Shown here in pieces: positions 8,522 to 17,009 of a stretch of 60,954 nt of DNA. The notes below the pieces were generated by a model. It saw only the letters and a program-made list of their open reading frames with translations. It was not told where the DNA came from and did not search any database. The stretch comes from Akkermansia muciniphila (lineage in GTDB: Bacteria > Verrucomicrobiota > Verrucomicrobiia > Limisphaerales > BJHT01), in NCBI GenBank assembly GCA_945861535.1, contig CAMAUZ010000045.1:1-60954 (forward strand), given 5' to 3'. Position 1 is the stretch's first letter. Each line of letters starts with the position of its first letter. Both the position numbers and the translations under genes were made by a program.

Positions 8522-11026
8522 GCGGCCGGCGTGGCGGCGGAGGAGGTATTCGGTGGTGACGAGGAGGAGCAGCAGGATGAGCGGCCAGGGGCCGGACCAG
8601 AGGCGGTGGGAGGTGACGTGGTGGCGGTGGGCGGGGGCGAGCTTGAGCGCGGCGAGGAGTTCGGGGAGATCGACGAGCGGGGCGAAGCGGCCGTGGCCGA
8701 GGCGGCTGAGTTCTTCGAGGGGCGCGGCGTGGGCGGTGAGGGTGAAGTCGGCGGCGTTGAGGAGCGGGTGGATGGGGCGGCGGAATTTTTGGGTGCCGGC
8801 GGTGAACGCGAGTTCGTCGGTGGGGGAGGGGGTGAGCCATTGCATGTCCCAGGGGGTGGGCGTGTGAGTTGCGCCGCTCACGTCGGTGAGCGCGGCGCTG
8901 AAGGCCGCGAGTTGTTTGCGGCCGGCGACGGGTTGGGGCGGGAAGAGAAGGAGGCCGGAATCGCCTTCAAGCCACGGGCGCGCGGTGAGTTCGAGAAGTT
9001 CGGCGAGGAGGCGGTTGATGCTCGCGGCGTTGTCATGGGCGCGGAGGGACGAGAGGTCGGGGAGACCGGCGAAGAGGATGCCGCCGCGGCCTCGCAGGAG
9101 GAGTTGCAGCGGGGCGTTGGTGTCGCCGGTGAGGAGCGGGATGCCGGCGGGTGTGGGGGCGAAGGAGGCGGTGGGTGTTGGGAGTTGTTGCCAGCGGGCG
9201 AGCGACGCGGATTCGTCGCGGGCGAGGGAGTAGAAGGGGAGCCAGAGGTCGGGGCGGGGTTGCAGGGGTTGGGGTCCGGCGATGGGGTGGATGCTGAGGT
9301 TGAGCGCGGCGGGCCAGGCGTTGGTGTCGGCGTTGGCGAAGAGGAGGACGTGGAGGCCGGCGGTGACGGCGGCGGGGAGATTCGCGAGGGCGGCGGGCGG
9401 GAGGTTGGTGGTGGGGCGTCCGAGGAGCACGAGAGCGGCGACGGATTGCCACTGCTCGGGCGTTGCTGGGAATTGGCCGAGCTCGCCGCCGAGCGTGAGT
9501 TTGCCGAGTTGCGGATCGAGGAGAAGGGCGTCGAGGCGGAGGTGGGGGAGTTGTTCGGCGACGCCGCGCAGGAGGACGAAGTCGGCGCTCATCGAGTCGC
9601 TGACGATGAGAACGCGCGGGGGCTTGGCGACGGCGTCGATGACGGTGGCGAAGGTTTGGTTGGCGGGCTGGGTGTCGGGGGTTTCGGTCTGGATTTCGAA
9701 GACGACGGAGTAGCGTCCTTCGGTGTCGAAACGGAGCGGGAGTTCGACGACGCGGTTGGAGGTGAGGGTGGCTTGGGCGAGGACGGTTTCAACGGTGCGG
9801 GCGAGGAGGCGGGCGGAGTTGCCGCGGGCGAGTTGCACTTTCACGAGGGCGCGGGCATTGATGCGTTTGCCGACGGGGACGATGCCGGGAAGGTCCACAG
9901 CGATGAGGCCGGCGTCGGGCGGCTCGAAGCCGTCGGCGCCGATGAGCGCGGTGTGGATGGGGATGCCGGCGTCGGCGAGTTGCGTGGCGGCGGCGCGGTC
10001 GGCGGGGGTGAGCGGGGCGGTGGCGTCGTCGAGGACAAGGAGCGCGGTGGGTGGGCGGGTGCTGTTGCGAGCGGCGCTGCGGAGGCCGTCGGCGAGCGTG
10101 GGCGCGGTGAGGTGGGTGGTTTGAAAATCGCGCGCGGTGGCGAGGTGTTGCGCGGCGGCGGTGGCGAAGGCGCGGCGCGTGAGGGCGCGGTCGCGGGCGG
10201 CTTTGAGCGTGGGCGAGGTGGTGGCGGCGGTTTCGTCGAGGGCGGCTTGGAGGGCGTGCCAGTCGGTGGCGAGGCGGCGGGCTTCGGTGGCGAGGGTGGT
10301 GAGGCGGGTGGCGAGTTTGGGGAGGAGTTCGGGGTAGGTGCCGAACTGGGTTTGGGTGAGTTCGACTTCTTGCGCGGTGGCTTGCACGGAACTGGAGAAG
10401 GCGGCGAGGCGGCTGGCGGCGGCGGCGCGCGTGGTGGTGAGGGTTTCGTTGGCAAGCTTGGGTGGGAGGAGTCCTTGGCGGCGGGAGAGGTCGTCGCGGG
10501 CGGCGGCGAGGGAGGTTTTCAATTCGGGGAGGGCGCGGGTGAAATCGGGGCGCGGCGGGAGGGCGCTGGCGAGGTGTTCGCTTTCGCGTGTGATGCGGGC
10601 GGCGGCGTTGGTGGCGAGGGTGGCGAGATGTTCGAGCGAGCGGGCGAGGGCGGAGGCACCGGTGACGCGGCCTTCGAACTGGCGTTGTTCGATGGCTTCG
10701 AAGACGTCGGTGCGGTGGTGTGGGCCGCCGAAATCTTCGGTGACGCCGAGGCTGGGATGGTTGGGGGTGAGGAGGACGAGGTGGGGTTGTTCGCGCCAGC
10801 GTTCGGTGATGAGGAGAACGGGGCGGCAAAGGAGCCAGAGGGCGAGGGCGACGATGGCGAGGCGGAGGGCGAACAAGATGCGGAGGAGTCGCGGGTTGGT
10901 TTGGCCGGCGAGTTCGCGGTGGAGATGCCAGCAGACGAATGCGCCGAGGGCGGCGAAGAGCAACAGGGCCAGCCAGCCGGGGAGGGAACCGGTGGTGAGG
11001 AGTTGGCGCGTGAGGGTGGGGGTCAT
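8513..11026 (-). CDS. membrane protein with GATase1/VWA-like region, MoxR cluster
   Basis: 837 residues from the ATG at 11026; the upstream extension to 11248 overlaps the antisense antitoxin gene and is not credible. Two N-terminal membrane segments (LPGWLALLLFAALGAFVCW, then LLRILFALRLAIVALALWLL) and one at the C-terminus (GPWPLILLLLLVTTEYLL) bracket a large periplasmic part. Residues about 110-330 are helical. A Rossmann-like segment carries TALLVLDDATAPL, and a later one (PRVLIVSDSMSADFVLLRGV, then SVAALVLLGRPTT) resembles the glutamine amidotransferase-like domain found in the neighbouring BatA-like protein. No catalytic Cys-His pair is evident, so it is probably structural or ligand-binding. 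It lies in the MoxR cluster but is separated from the upstream cluster gene by the toxin-antitoxin pair. Confidence 0.75.
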   Translation of the reverse strand: MTPTLTRQLLTTGSLPGWLALLLFAALGAFVCWHLHRELAGQTNPRLLRILFALRLAIVALALWLLCRPVLLITERWREQPHLVLLTPNHPSLGVTEDFGGPHHRTDVFEAIEQRQFEGRVTGASALARSLEHLATLATNAAARITRESEHLASALPPRPDFTRALPELKTSLAAARDDLSRRQGLLPPKLANETLTTTRAAAASRLAAFSSSVQATAQEVELTQTQFGTYPELLPKLATRLTTLATEARRLATDWHALQAALDETAATTSPTLKAARDRALTRRAFATAAAQHLATARDFQTTHLTAPTLADGLRSAARNSTRPPTALLVLDDATAPLTPADRAAATQLADAGIPIHTALIGADGFEPPDAGLIAVDLPGIVPVGKRINARALVKVQLARGNSARLLARTVETVLAQATLTSNRVVELPLRFDTEGRYSVVFEIQTETPDTQPANQTFATVIDAVAKPPRVLIVSDSMSADFVLLRGVAEQLPHLRLDALLLDPQLGKLTLGGELGQFPATPEQWQSVAALVLLGRPTTNLPPAALANLPAAVTAGLHVLLFANADTNAWPAALNLSIHPIAGPQPLQPRPDLWLPFYSLARDESASLARWQQLPTPTASFAPTPAGIPLLTGDTNAPLQLLLRGRGGILFAGLPDLSSLRAHDNAASINRLLAELLELTARPWLEGDSGLLLFPPQPVAGRKQLAAFSAALTDVSGATHTPTPWDMQWLTPSPTDELAFTAGTQKFRRPIHPLLNAADFTLTAHAAPLEELSRLGHGRFAPLVDLPELLAALKLAPAHRHHVTSHRLWSGPWPLILLLLLVTTEYLLRRHAGRVM

Positions 11027-11078
11027 GCGTGCAGGCTCCGTTCTTGAACCAGTGGCGATGGCGGGGCATCTTGCGACC

Positions 11079-11318
11079 ATGCAACTGACCTTGCCGGAAG
11101 TTCTCGAACAACGCCTGACGCCGCGCGCCGCCGCGTTGCACCAGGCGGTGGAACTCTTCGTGACCGAGGCAGCCACGCTGGGGCAGGCGGCGGAAGTGGC
11201 AGGCCTGTCGCAAGGCGATTTCCTCCGTGAACTCGGACGGCGCCGCATCCCGATGCACTACGGCGCGGAAGAACTGGCGGAGGATTTGCAGGCCGTTGAG
11301 TTGCTCGCCGCGCAATGA
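11079..11318 (+). CDS. UPF0175-family antitoxin
   Basis: 79 residues. The body TLPEVLEQRL, then AAALHQAVELFVTEAATLGQAAEVAGLSQGDF, then FLRELGRRRIPMHYGAEELAEDL matches the UPF0175 helix-turn-helix family, which includes known antitoxin partners of DUF3368 PIN proteins. The ATG at 11079 starts right at the conserved N-terminus. Its stop overlaps the toxin start by the ATGA arrangement (11315-11318), so expression is coupled. It lies antisense to the surrounding cluster, 52 nt from the divergent start of the 8513-11026 gene. Confidence 0.85.
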   Translation: MQLTLPEVLEQRLTPRAAALHQAVELFVTEAATLGQAAEVAGLSQGDFLRELGRRRIPMHYGAEELAEDLQAVELLAAQ

Positions 11319-11776
11319 TTGTCGTGTCGGACACTTCGCCGCTGACGGCGTTGTTCACCGTCGGAGCGGCGGACATTCTTCCACGGCTTTTCTGCGAGGT
11401 CGTTATCCCCGAGGCGGTGCGCGATGAATTGCTGCGAGGCCACGCCGCCCTGCCCGCTTGGTTGCGTGTGGAAGCCGTGAAAAACTCTGCCGAGGTTCGG
11501 CGTTTTGCCCAATCGGTGGATGCGGGTGAAGCCGAAGCCATCGAACTGGCGAAGGAACTCCATGCGGCGCGGTTGCTCATCGATGAGCGCAAGGGCCGCA
11601 GGCTCGCGGCCCGGGAAGGCGTTCCTGTCATCGGTTTGCTCGGCGTGGTGCTGCTGGCGAAAAGGAACGGACTCATTCCTTCCGCGCGCACGTTGCTCCA
11701 AAAGCTGGACCGCGATGCAGGCATGTATCTCGCCGACGAGCTTCGCGAACAGGCGCTGAAATCGGTTGGCGAGTAA
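11315..11776 (+). CDS. PIN-domain ribonuclease toxin, DUF3368 type
   Basis: 153 residues. PIN fold with acidic residues in the usual places: Asp in VVSDTSPL near the N-terminus, Glu in VRDELL, the DAGEAEAIELA block and Asp in LLIDERKGRRLA. The VIPEAV and GVPVIGLLGVVLLAKRNGLI segments are typical of the DUF3368 branch. The predicted activity is RNA cleavage, held in check by the upstream UPF0175 protein. It appears intact and is coupled to the antitoxin by ATGA. Insertion of the pair into a minus-strand operon suggests acquisition. Confidence 0.85.
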   Translation: MIVVSDTSPLTALFTVGAADILPRLFCEVVIPEAVRDELLRGHAALPAWLRVEAVKNSAEVRRFAQSVDAGEAEAIELAKELHAARLLIDERKGRRLAAREGVPVIGLLGVVLLAKRNGLIPSARTLLQKLDRDAGMYLADELREQALKSVGE

Positions 11777-11987
11777 GGTCGGTCCGCGATGGGGGGAACG
11801 AGGGACGCGGCGGATTGGTCGCGCATGCGATGGAGCGTCCGCTTGCTAACGTCCCCGCCTCCGACCGCCGGTGGTGCCAAGCTGCGCCAGATCAGCGTTC
11901 GAGTTCTCCGCCCGCTACTGGCGACAGCAGCCCGAGGAACAAGTCGTAGCCAATCGGAATCTGAACCCCAATCCCCGAAACGGATTT

Positions 11988-12062
11988 GGCAAAGGAATGG
12001 AGGCAAAGGAATGAAGACAAAAAGTTTTTCCATCCCTATTCCTTTGCCTCCATTCCTTTGCC
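11988..12062. repeat. 25-bp perfect inverted repeat with internal 14-bp period
   Basis: Left arm 11988-12012 and right arm 12038-12062 are exact reverse complements over 25 nt. Each arm holds two copies of a 14-mer (GGCAAAGGAATGGA). The loop is 25 nt and contains AAAAAGTTTTT. It lies between the toxin gene and the BatA-like gene, both of which end here, so it could be a bidirectional terminator. Position 12182-12203 carries a CGACGTGAGGAGG-family repeat; otherwise 11777-12227 holds nothing recognisable. Confidence 0.85.
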
Positions 12063-12227
12063 CTAAACTCCGCTGCCCCGCTCCCACGCCCCCATCGGCA
12101 GTGCGCCGGTCGACGCCAATGTCCAACCCGCGAGGTTCCGGGGAAGTTGGCCCCGTGCTGAGCCGTTGCAGCGCTCGGGTTCTCCTTACGTCGGCGGCTA
12201 CGGTTGCCAAGATTTTGAAAATGACTT

Positions 12228-14381
12228 TCACAGGCGGCGGATGAACCAGGACTCGAAGAGATACAACGCCAGCAGCCCCGCCAGCAGCCAGGGCCAGGCG
12301 GCGTGGCGGGCGTCGGCGGGGCCGAGGGCGGCGACGGCGGCGGGCCAACTGGCGTGGAGCGGGGTGCCGAGGAGGGTTTCGAGGTGGCGGGCTTGTTGCG
12401 GATCGACGGGGCGGAGATCGGATTCGGCGGGGGGCGTGGCGAGGGTGAAGGTTTCGGTGTGGGCGCTGTCGGCGGCGCGGGCGGTGTAGGTGCCGCGTTG
12501 GGTGGGCGCGGGAACGCTGAGGAAATGGCGGCCGCCGGATTCAATAGTGGGGACGGTGGTTTCGCTTTGGTCGGGGGCGAGAAGGGTGACGTTGACGGTG
12601 TTGGTGGCGGGCCAGGCGGTGAGGAAGGGTTCGCCGGGCGCGAGGTTGCGCGGGTAGCCGCGGGTAGCGGCGGCGGCGTGCGCGAGGCGGTGGAGGAAGG
12701 CGACGTAGCTCTGGCGCACGGGCAGCGAACTCCACGAGACGCCGAGCGAGCTGGCGAGGAAGAGCGCGCGGCCGCGGCCGATGCGGCGTTCGAGGAGGAG
12801 CGGCTGGCGGTCGGTGAGTTCGAGAATGGTGCGCGAGTTTTCCGCGAGCGGGCCGAGGCGCATGAAGTTGTAGAAGCGCGCGGCGGCGAGTTCGGCACCG
12901 AGGCCGTCGCCGAATTCGGCGAAGAGGCTGGGCGTGGCGGCGAGGGTTTCGGCGCGCGGGGTTTGGAAATTCTCGGCATCGAAGCCATTGCGGTTCGGGG
13001 TTTCGAGCGGGGCGGGCAGGAGGGTTTTGAGGCTGTCGTTGTAGGCGGCGGGGACGACGGACGGGGACATGGCGATTACAAGTCCGCCGCCCTGGCGCAG
13101 GAAGCGCGTGAGGGGTTCGGCGATGGCGGGCGTGACGATGCGCGGGCCGGCGAGGAGGACGACGTCCACGTTGGTCGGAATGGTGCGGGTGAGGTCGAGG
13201 AGGTTGATGGGGGTGAGCTTCAGCGCGCTGGTGTTGTTGTTTGTGGTGGTGGTGCTGGCCGCGGTGAGGGCGCGGCGGAGGAATTCGCCTTCGCCGAGGG
13301 CGGTGGGGTTGGTGGGATCGGCGGGGTCTTCGAGGAGCCAGACGTGGAGTTGCGGGCGGACGTCGAGGCTGAGGGTGGTTTCGGAGGCGGAGCGGAGGAG
13401 GCTGGGCGTGGCGGTGATGGTGAGGAGTTGCACGCCGGGTTTGGTGAAGGTGACGGAGAGGGGGTCAGTGCGGCGGGCGTTGGGCGGTAGTACTACCGCC
13501 TCGTCGCGCGCGGCGAGGCCGTCGGCGGCGAGGCGGAGGTGGCCGATGGTTTCGGCGTCGCTGCGGTTGGCGATTTCGACGTGGAGATTGACGGGGAGGC
13601 CGGCGATGACGAGGTCGGTGCCGAGCGTGGCGGATTCGAGGGAGAGGCTGGGGCGCGGGGCGGCGGGGCTTTCGGCGAGGTTCACGGCGATGAGGCGAAG
13701 GGGACGGGCGGTGGATTTTCCCTCAGTGTTTTCAAGGCGTTCGAAGTCGGTGGCGAGGTCGCGCGGAAAGTCGGAGAGGAGGAAAATCTCGGCGGTGAGG
13801 CGCGGCGTGGTGGCGAGCGCGGCGGTGGCGCGGGCGAGGGCGGCGGGGAGGCGCAGCGCGGCTTCGCGCGGGATGATGCGGTCGAGGACGGATTGGGCGG
13901 CGGTGGCGGAGATGCGGCCGGCGAGGGGTTGCGGCGTGAGCGGGGTCTCGGGGTCGAGGAGGGAGAGGACGGTGGTTTCGTCGCCGGGGCGTTGCGCAGT
14001 GAGGAGGGCGCGGACGGCGGATTTGAGGCGGCTGAGGCGGGTGTCGGCGGCGTCACCGACGGTCATGCTGAGCGAGTGGTCGAGGAGGAGGACGCGGTGG
14101 ACGGGTTCAGCGGGCGGCTCGGGGACGAGGAAGGTGGGATGCGGATTCGGGCGGAAGGGTTGCGCGATGAGCAGGGCCATCAATGCAAGGATGAGCGTGC
14201 GGACGGCTAGCACGACGTATTGCCGCCAGACGGAGGATTTGCGCTTGCTGGCGAGGGTTTTGCGGAGGAGGTAGCTCGCGCCCCACGCGACTTCCTTTTT
14301 GCGGCGGCGCAACAGGAGGTAGATGACCACCGGGGTGACGGCGGCCAGCAGGCTCCAGAGGAAGGCGGGGTGGAGGAACAC
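12228..14381 (-). CDS. BatA-like VWA membrane protein with GATase-like domain
   Basis: 717 residues. The N-terminal domain is the classic BatA-type double membrane module: FLWSLLAAVTPVVIYLLLRRRKK, then WGASYLL, then a second segment (VLAVRTLILALMALLIAQPF). A VWA domain follows with the MIDAS DHSLSM (DxSxS form) near residue 100. A Rossmann-like segment (TNVDVVLLAGPRIVTPAI, RFLRQGGGLVIAMSP) resembles the GATase1-like domains seen in this protein class. A membrane segment (WPWLLAGLLALYLFESWFI) closes the protein. VWA proteins of this kind are clients or partners of MoxR AAA ATPases and DUF58 proteins, and the MoxR and DUF58 genes lie directly upstream. Confidence 0.85.
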   Translation of the reverse strand: MFLHPAFLWSLLAAVTPVVIYLLLRRRKKEVAWGASYLLRKTLASKRKSSVWRQYVVLAVRTLILALMALLIAQPFRPNPHPTFLVPEPPAEPVHRVLLLDHSLSMTVGDAADTRLSRLKSAVRALLTAQRPGDETTVLSLLDPETPLTPQPLAGRISATAAQSVLDRIIPREAALRLPAALARATAALATTPRLTAEIFLLSDFPRDLATDFERLENTEGKSTARPLRLIAVNLAESPAAPRPSLSLESATLGTDLVIAGLPVNLHVEIANRSDAETIGHLRLAADGLAARDEAVVLPPNARRTDPLSVTFTKPGVQLLTITATPSLLRSASETTLSLDVRPQLHVWLLEDPADPTNPTALGEGEFLRRALTAASTTTTNNNTSALKLTPINLLDLTRTIPTNVDVVLLAGPRIVTPAIAEPLTRFLRQGGGLVIAMSPSVVPAAYNDSLKTLLPAPLETPNRNGFDAENFQTPRAETLAATPSLFAEFGDGLGAELAAARFYNFMRLGPLAENSRTILELTDRQPLLLERRIGRGRALFLASSLGVSWSSLPVRQSYVAFLHRLAHAAAATRGYPRNLAPGEPFLTAWPATNTVNVTLLAPDQSETTVPTIESGGRHFLSVPAPTQRGTYTARAADSAHTETFTLATPPAESDLRPVDPQQARHLETLLGTPLHASWPAAVAALGPADARHAAWPWLLAGLLALYLFESWFIRRL

Positions 14382-14393
14382 GGGGGGAGGGGG

Positions 14394-14539
14394 AATTATG
14401 AGTTATGAATTATGAATGATGAATTGGGAACTGGCAGCGACTCGGCTTTGCGGGCGAAAGGTGGCAAAAGGTCGGGGCGGGAATATCTCTCCAAGCGGTT
14501 TTGAAAAATCATAAGTCGTAAATCAAAAATCATAAATCC
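14394..14539. repeat. AT-rich heptamer repeat, inverted pair
   Basis: The left arm (about 14394-14427) is a run of heptamers such as AATTATG, AGTTATG and AATGATG. The right arm (14504-14539) is AAAAATC, ATAAGTC, GTAAATC, AAAAATC, ATAAATC, which on the other strand is again a TTATGAT-type word. The right arm ends 7 nt from the stop of the DUF58 gene. The AT-rich words stand out in a GC-rich background. Confidence 0.75.
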
Positions 14540-14545
14540 TCCGGT

Positions 14546-15430
14546 TCAGGCGCGGCGGGCGTGGAGGAGGGTGGCGAGGGCGGCGTCCCAGTCGGCGGTG
14601 ACGGGGAGTTCGCGGAATTCGATGCCGTGTTGCGCGGTGCCGTTGTGGAGGGCGAGGCGGTGTTCGGCGACGACATCGCGGTAGGCAGCGCGGATTTCGG
14701 CGGGGTCCGCGCCGTCGGTGTGGCCGGTTTCCAAATCGCGAAAGAGGGTGAAGCCGCTGAAGGCGAGGTCTTGTTCGGCGGGGTGGACGGTTTGATAGAC
14801 GAGGACATCGTGGCCGCGGGCGACGAGCTGGCCGAGGGCGGCGCAGAGGGGCGCGGGTTCTTCGTAGCAGTCGGAGAGCAGGATGACGATGGAGCGGCGG
14901 GTGAGCTGGCGGAGGAGGAGTTCGACGCAGTGGTCGAGGCGCGCTTCGCCGGTGAAGGGCTGGTTGACGAGGAGATGGAACGCGGCGGCGAGGTGGCGTT
15001 TGCCACTGCCGGGCGGGAGCCAGCCGGTGAGCGCGGGGCCGCAGGCGGCGAGGGCGAAGCGGTCGTTCTGCGAATTGGCGAGCCACGCGAGCATGGCGGC
15101 GCAGTGGAGGAGGAATTCGCTCTTAGGCAGCGCCGCGTGTTCCCAGGCCATCGAGCCGGAGAAGTCGAGGGCGAGGACGAGGTCGGCGTTGGTGAATTCC
15201 TCGAACTCGCGGGTGACGAGGCGGTCGGTGCGCGCGAGGACGCGCCAGTCGAGGTGGCGGGGATCGTCGCCGGGGACGTAGGCGCGATGCTGGAGAAACT
15301 CGGCGGAGATGCCTTTGAAACGGGAGCGGTTCGGGCCTTTGAGGAAACCCTCGACGCGCGTGCGGGCGAACAGCTCGAGCTGTTGCACGCGGGCGACGGC
15401 GCTGGGACTGAGGAGGTCAGCGGGTTGCAT
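14546..15430 (-). CDS. DUF58 protein, VWA-like partner of MoxR
   Basis: 294 residues from the ATG at 15430; the ORF is open further upstream, but that part is proline- and arginine-rich and lies in repeat DNA. The DUF58 signature SRFKGISAEFLQHRAY, then VPGDDPRHLDWRVLART, occupies residues about 35-75. It is followed by a VWA-like fold with MIDAS DFSGSM and SIVILLSDCYEEP. DUF58 proteins work with MoxR AAA ATPases in maturation of periplasmic or membrane complexes. It sits between moxR and the BatA-like gene on the same strand. Confidence 0.9.
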   Translation of the reverse strand: MQPADLLSPSAVARVQQLELFARTRVEGFLKGPNRSRFKGISAEFLQHRAYVPGDDPRHLDWRVLARTDRLVTREFEEFTNADLVLALDFSGSMAWEHAALPKSEFLLHCAAMLAWLANSQNDRFALAACGPALTGWLPPGSGKRHLAAAFHLLVNQPFTGEARLDHCVELLLRQLTRRSIVILLSDCYEEPAPLCAALGQLVARGHDVLVYQTVHPAEQDLAFSGFTLFRDLETGHTDGADPAEIRAAYRDVVAEHRLALHNGTAQHGIEFRELPVTADWDAALATLLHARRA

Positions 15431-15480
15431 GGGGCGGCGCGGCGGGGGAGAAGGGGGAAGTAGGGAAGGGCGAAGGGGGG

Positions 15481-15516
15481 AACGTCCAACGTTCAACGTT
15501 CAACGTTGAACGTTCA
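15481..15516. repeat. AACGTTC heptamer array
   Basis: Five heptamers in register: AACGTCC, AACGTTC, AACGTTC, AACGTTG, AACGTTC. The array is largely self-complementary (AACGTT), so it can fold on itself without a second arm. Confidence 0.8.
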
Positions 15517-15632
15517 GAGAAGGGGGAGCGGCTTGGCGATTCGTGGCAGTCCGCCTTGACCCCAGACTTCTCTGGACGGGACGAAACCCATGATTTCAGA
15601 ACTTCCTGGAGCTTAGCCCGGTAGCCAGCGGT

Positions 15633-15717
15633 GGTAGGGCGCGGTGTCCTCACCGCGCCGCGAAGAATCCGCAGGGTCCGGGTGCCCGACGGCGGGGTGA
15701 GGACACCCCGCCCTACC
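15633..15717. repeat. 28-bp inverted repeat, GGTAGGGCG family
   Basis: GGTAGGGCGCGGTGTCCTCA at 15633 continues to 15660. It pairs with 15690-15717, whose reverse complement differs only where GCGCGG/CCGCGC becomes GGGCGG/CCCCGC. A 29-nt loop separates the arms. It lies 107 nt downstream of the MoxR stop. The rest of 15431-15823 shows no gene. Confidence 0.8.
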
Positions 15718-15823
15718 CATTGCAGGCTCCGAGGCAGGTCTCGCATAACTGCGGGGTTTATTCCCAGGGGCAGGAACTGCCGGGGCGCGCAGGGATGGTA
15801 GGATATTTCCACTGACTGTCTCT

Positions 15824-16813
15824 TCACGCCTCGGTGACTTTCACGGTTTGGAGGAGTTTGTTGATGAGGTCCCCAACCTTGATGCCGGCGGCGGTGCCGG
15901 CAAAATTGAGGATGATGCGGTGCGAGAGGACGGGGTGGGCGACGGCACGGATGTCTTCGGCGGTGACGTGGGTGCGGCCGGCCATGAGGGCGCGGGCCTT
16001 CGCGCCGAGAACGAGGTATTGCGCGGCGCGCGGGCCGGCGCCCCATTCGACATATTGCTTCACGAAGTCGGGCGCGAGGTCGCCCTCGGCACCGCGCTGG
16101 CGGCGGGTGGCGCGGACGAGGTCGAGCGCGTAGGCGATAAGATGACTGGCGATGGGAACGTCGCGGACCATGGCCTGGGCGGTGATAAGGTCGGCGGCGT
16201 TGAGGATGGGTTTGACGTCGGGTTTGGCGCGGCTGGTGGTGCGGGTGATGACTTCGAGTTCCTCGGCGCGTTCGGGGTAGTCCACGGTGATGAAATACAT
16301 GAAGCGGTCCTGCTGGGCTTCGGGGAGCGTGTAGGTGCCTTCTTGTTCGACGGGGTTTTGCGTGGCAAGGACGAAGAAGGGTTCTTCGAGATCGTAGGTT
16401 TTGTTGGCGACGGTCACGCGGTGTTCCTGCATGGCTTCAAGCAGGGCGGCTTGGGTCTTAGGCGGCGTGCGGTTGATTTCGTCGGCGAGGACGAAATTGG
16501 CGAAGAGCGGGCCTTTGATGAATGTGAAGTGGCGGCGGCCATCTTCACCTTCCTGGATGATTTCGCTGCCGGTGATGTCAGTGGGCATAAGGTCGGGCGT
16601 GAACTGGACGCGCTTGAAGGAGAGATGGAGAGCCTTCGAGAGCGTCGAGACAAGGAGTGTCTTGGCGAGGCCGGGGACGCCGACCATGAGGCAATGGCCG
16701 CCGGCAAAGATGGCTTGGAGAACGTGATCAACGACCTGGTGCTGGCCGACGATGGCTTTGGCGATCTCGGCTTTGAGGGCGGAGGTTTGGGAGGTGAATT
16801 GGGAGTGAGTCAT
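15824..16813 (-). CDS. MoxR-family AAA ATPase
   Basis: 329 residues, the usual length for MoxR. Walker A GVPGLAKT is near residue 45, Walker B is FVLADEINRTPPKTQ, and the pore/sensor region FFVLATQNPVEQEGTYTLPEAQQDRF is intact. The C-terminal lid (WGAGPRAAQYLVLGAKARAL) is typical. ATP-driven chaperone that inserts cofactors or assembles protein complexes with VWA partners. First of the core trio moxR-DUF58-VWA, all on the minus strand. The ATG at 16813 begins the conserved helical N-terminus. Confidence 0.95.
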   Translation of the reverse strand: MTHSQFTSQTSALKAEIAKAIVGQHQVVDHVLQAIFAGGHCLMVGVPGLAKTLLVSTLSKALHLSFKRVQFTPDLMPTDITGSEIIQEGEDGRRHFTFIKGPLFANFVLADEINRTPPKTQAALLEAMQEHRVTVANKTYDLEEPFFVLATQNPVEQEGTYTLPEAQQDRFMYFITVDYPERAEELEVITRTTSRAKPDVKPILNAADLITAQAMVRDVPIASHLIAYALDLVRATRRQRGAEGDLAPDFVKQYVEWGAGPRAAQYLVLGAKARALMAGRTHVTAEDIRAVAHPVLSHRIILNFAGTAAGIKVGDLINKLLQTVKVTEA

Positions 16814-16862
16814 GGGTGCAGTAGGGGCTGGAGTCTAGGGTCTGGGGTCTGGGGGGGGAAGA

Positions 16863-16988
16863 TGGCAGAAAAATGGGGGCAGAAAAATGGGGAAAAGGAC
16901 TTTGACTGGCGAATGGGGACTGACGAATAGGGGGACAAAGGACTGTCCGAATTGGATTTCCCATTTTTTTTGCCTCTATTTTTCTGCC
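16863..16988. repeat. GGCAGAAAAATGGG 14-mer repeat, inverted pair
   Basis: The left arm (16863-16900) has two copies of GGCAGAAAAATGGG. The right arm (about 16957-16988) contains CATTTTT and ATTTTTCTGCC as the reverse complement. The right arm ends about 21 nt from the stop of the 17010-19244 gene. A TGGCGAATGGGGACTGACGA word lies between the arms. Confidence 0.7.
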
Positions 16989-17009
16989 AGTAGTTTTTCG
17001 AGTAGAAGG

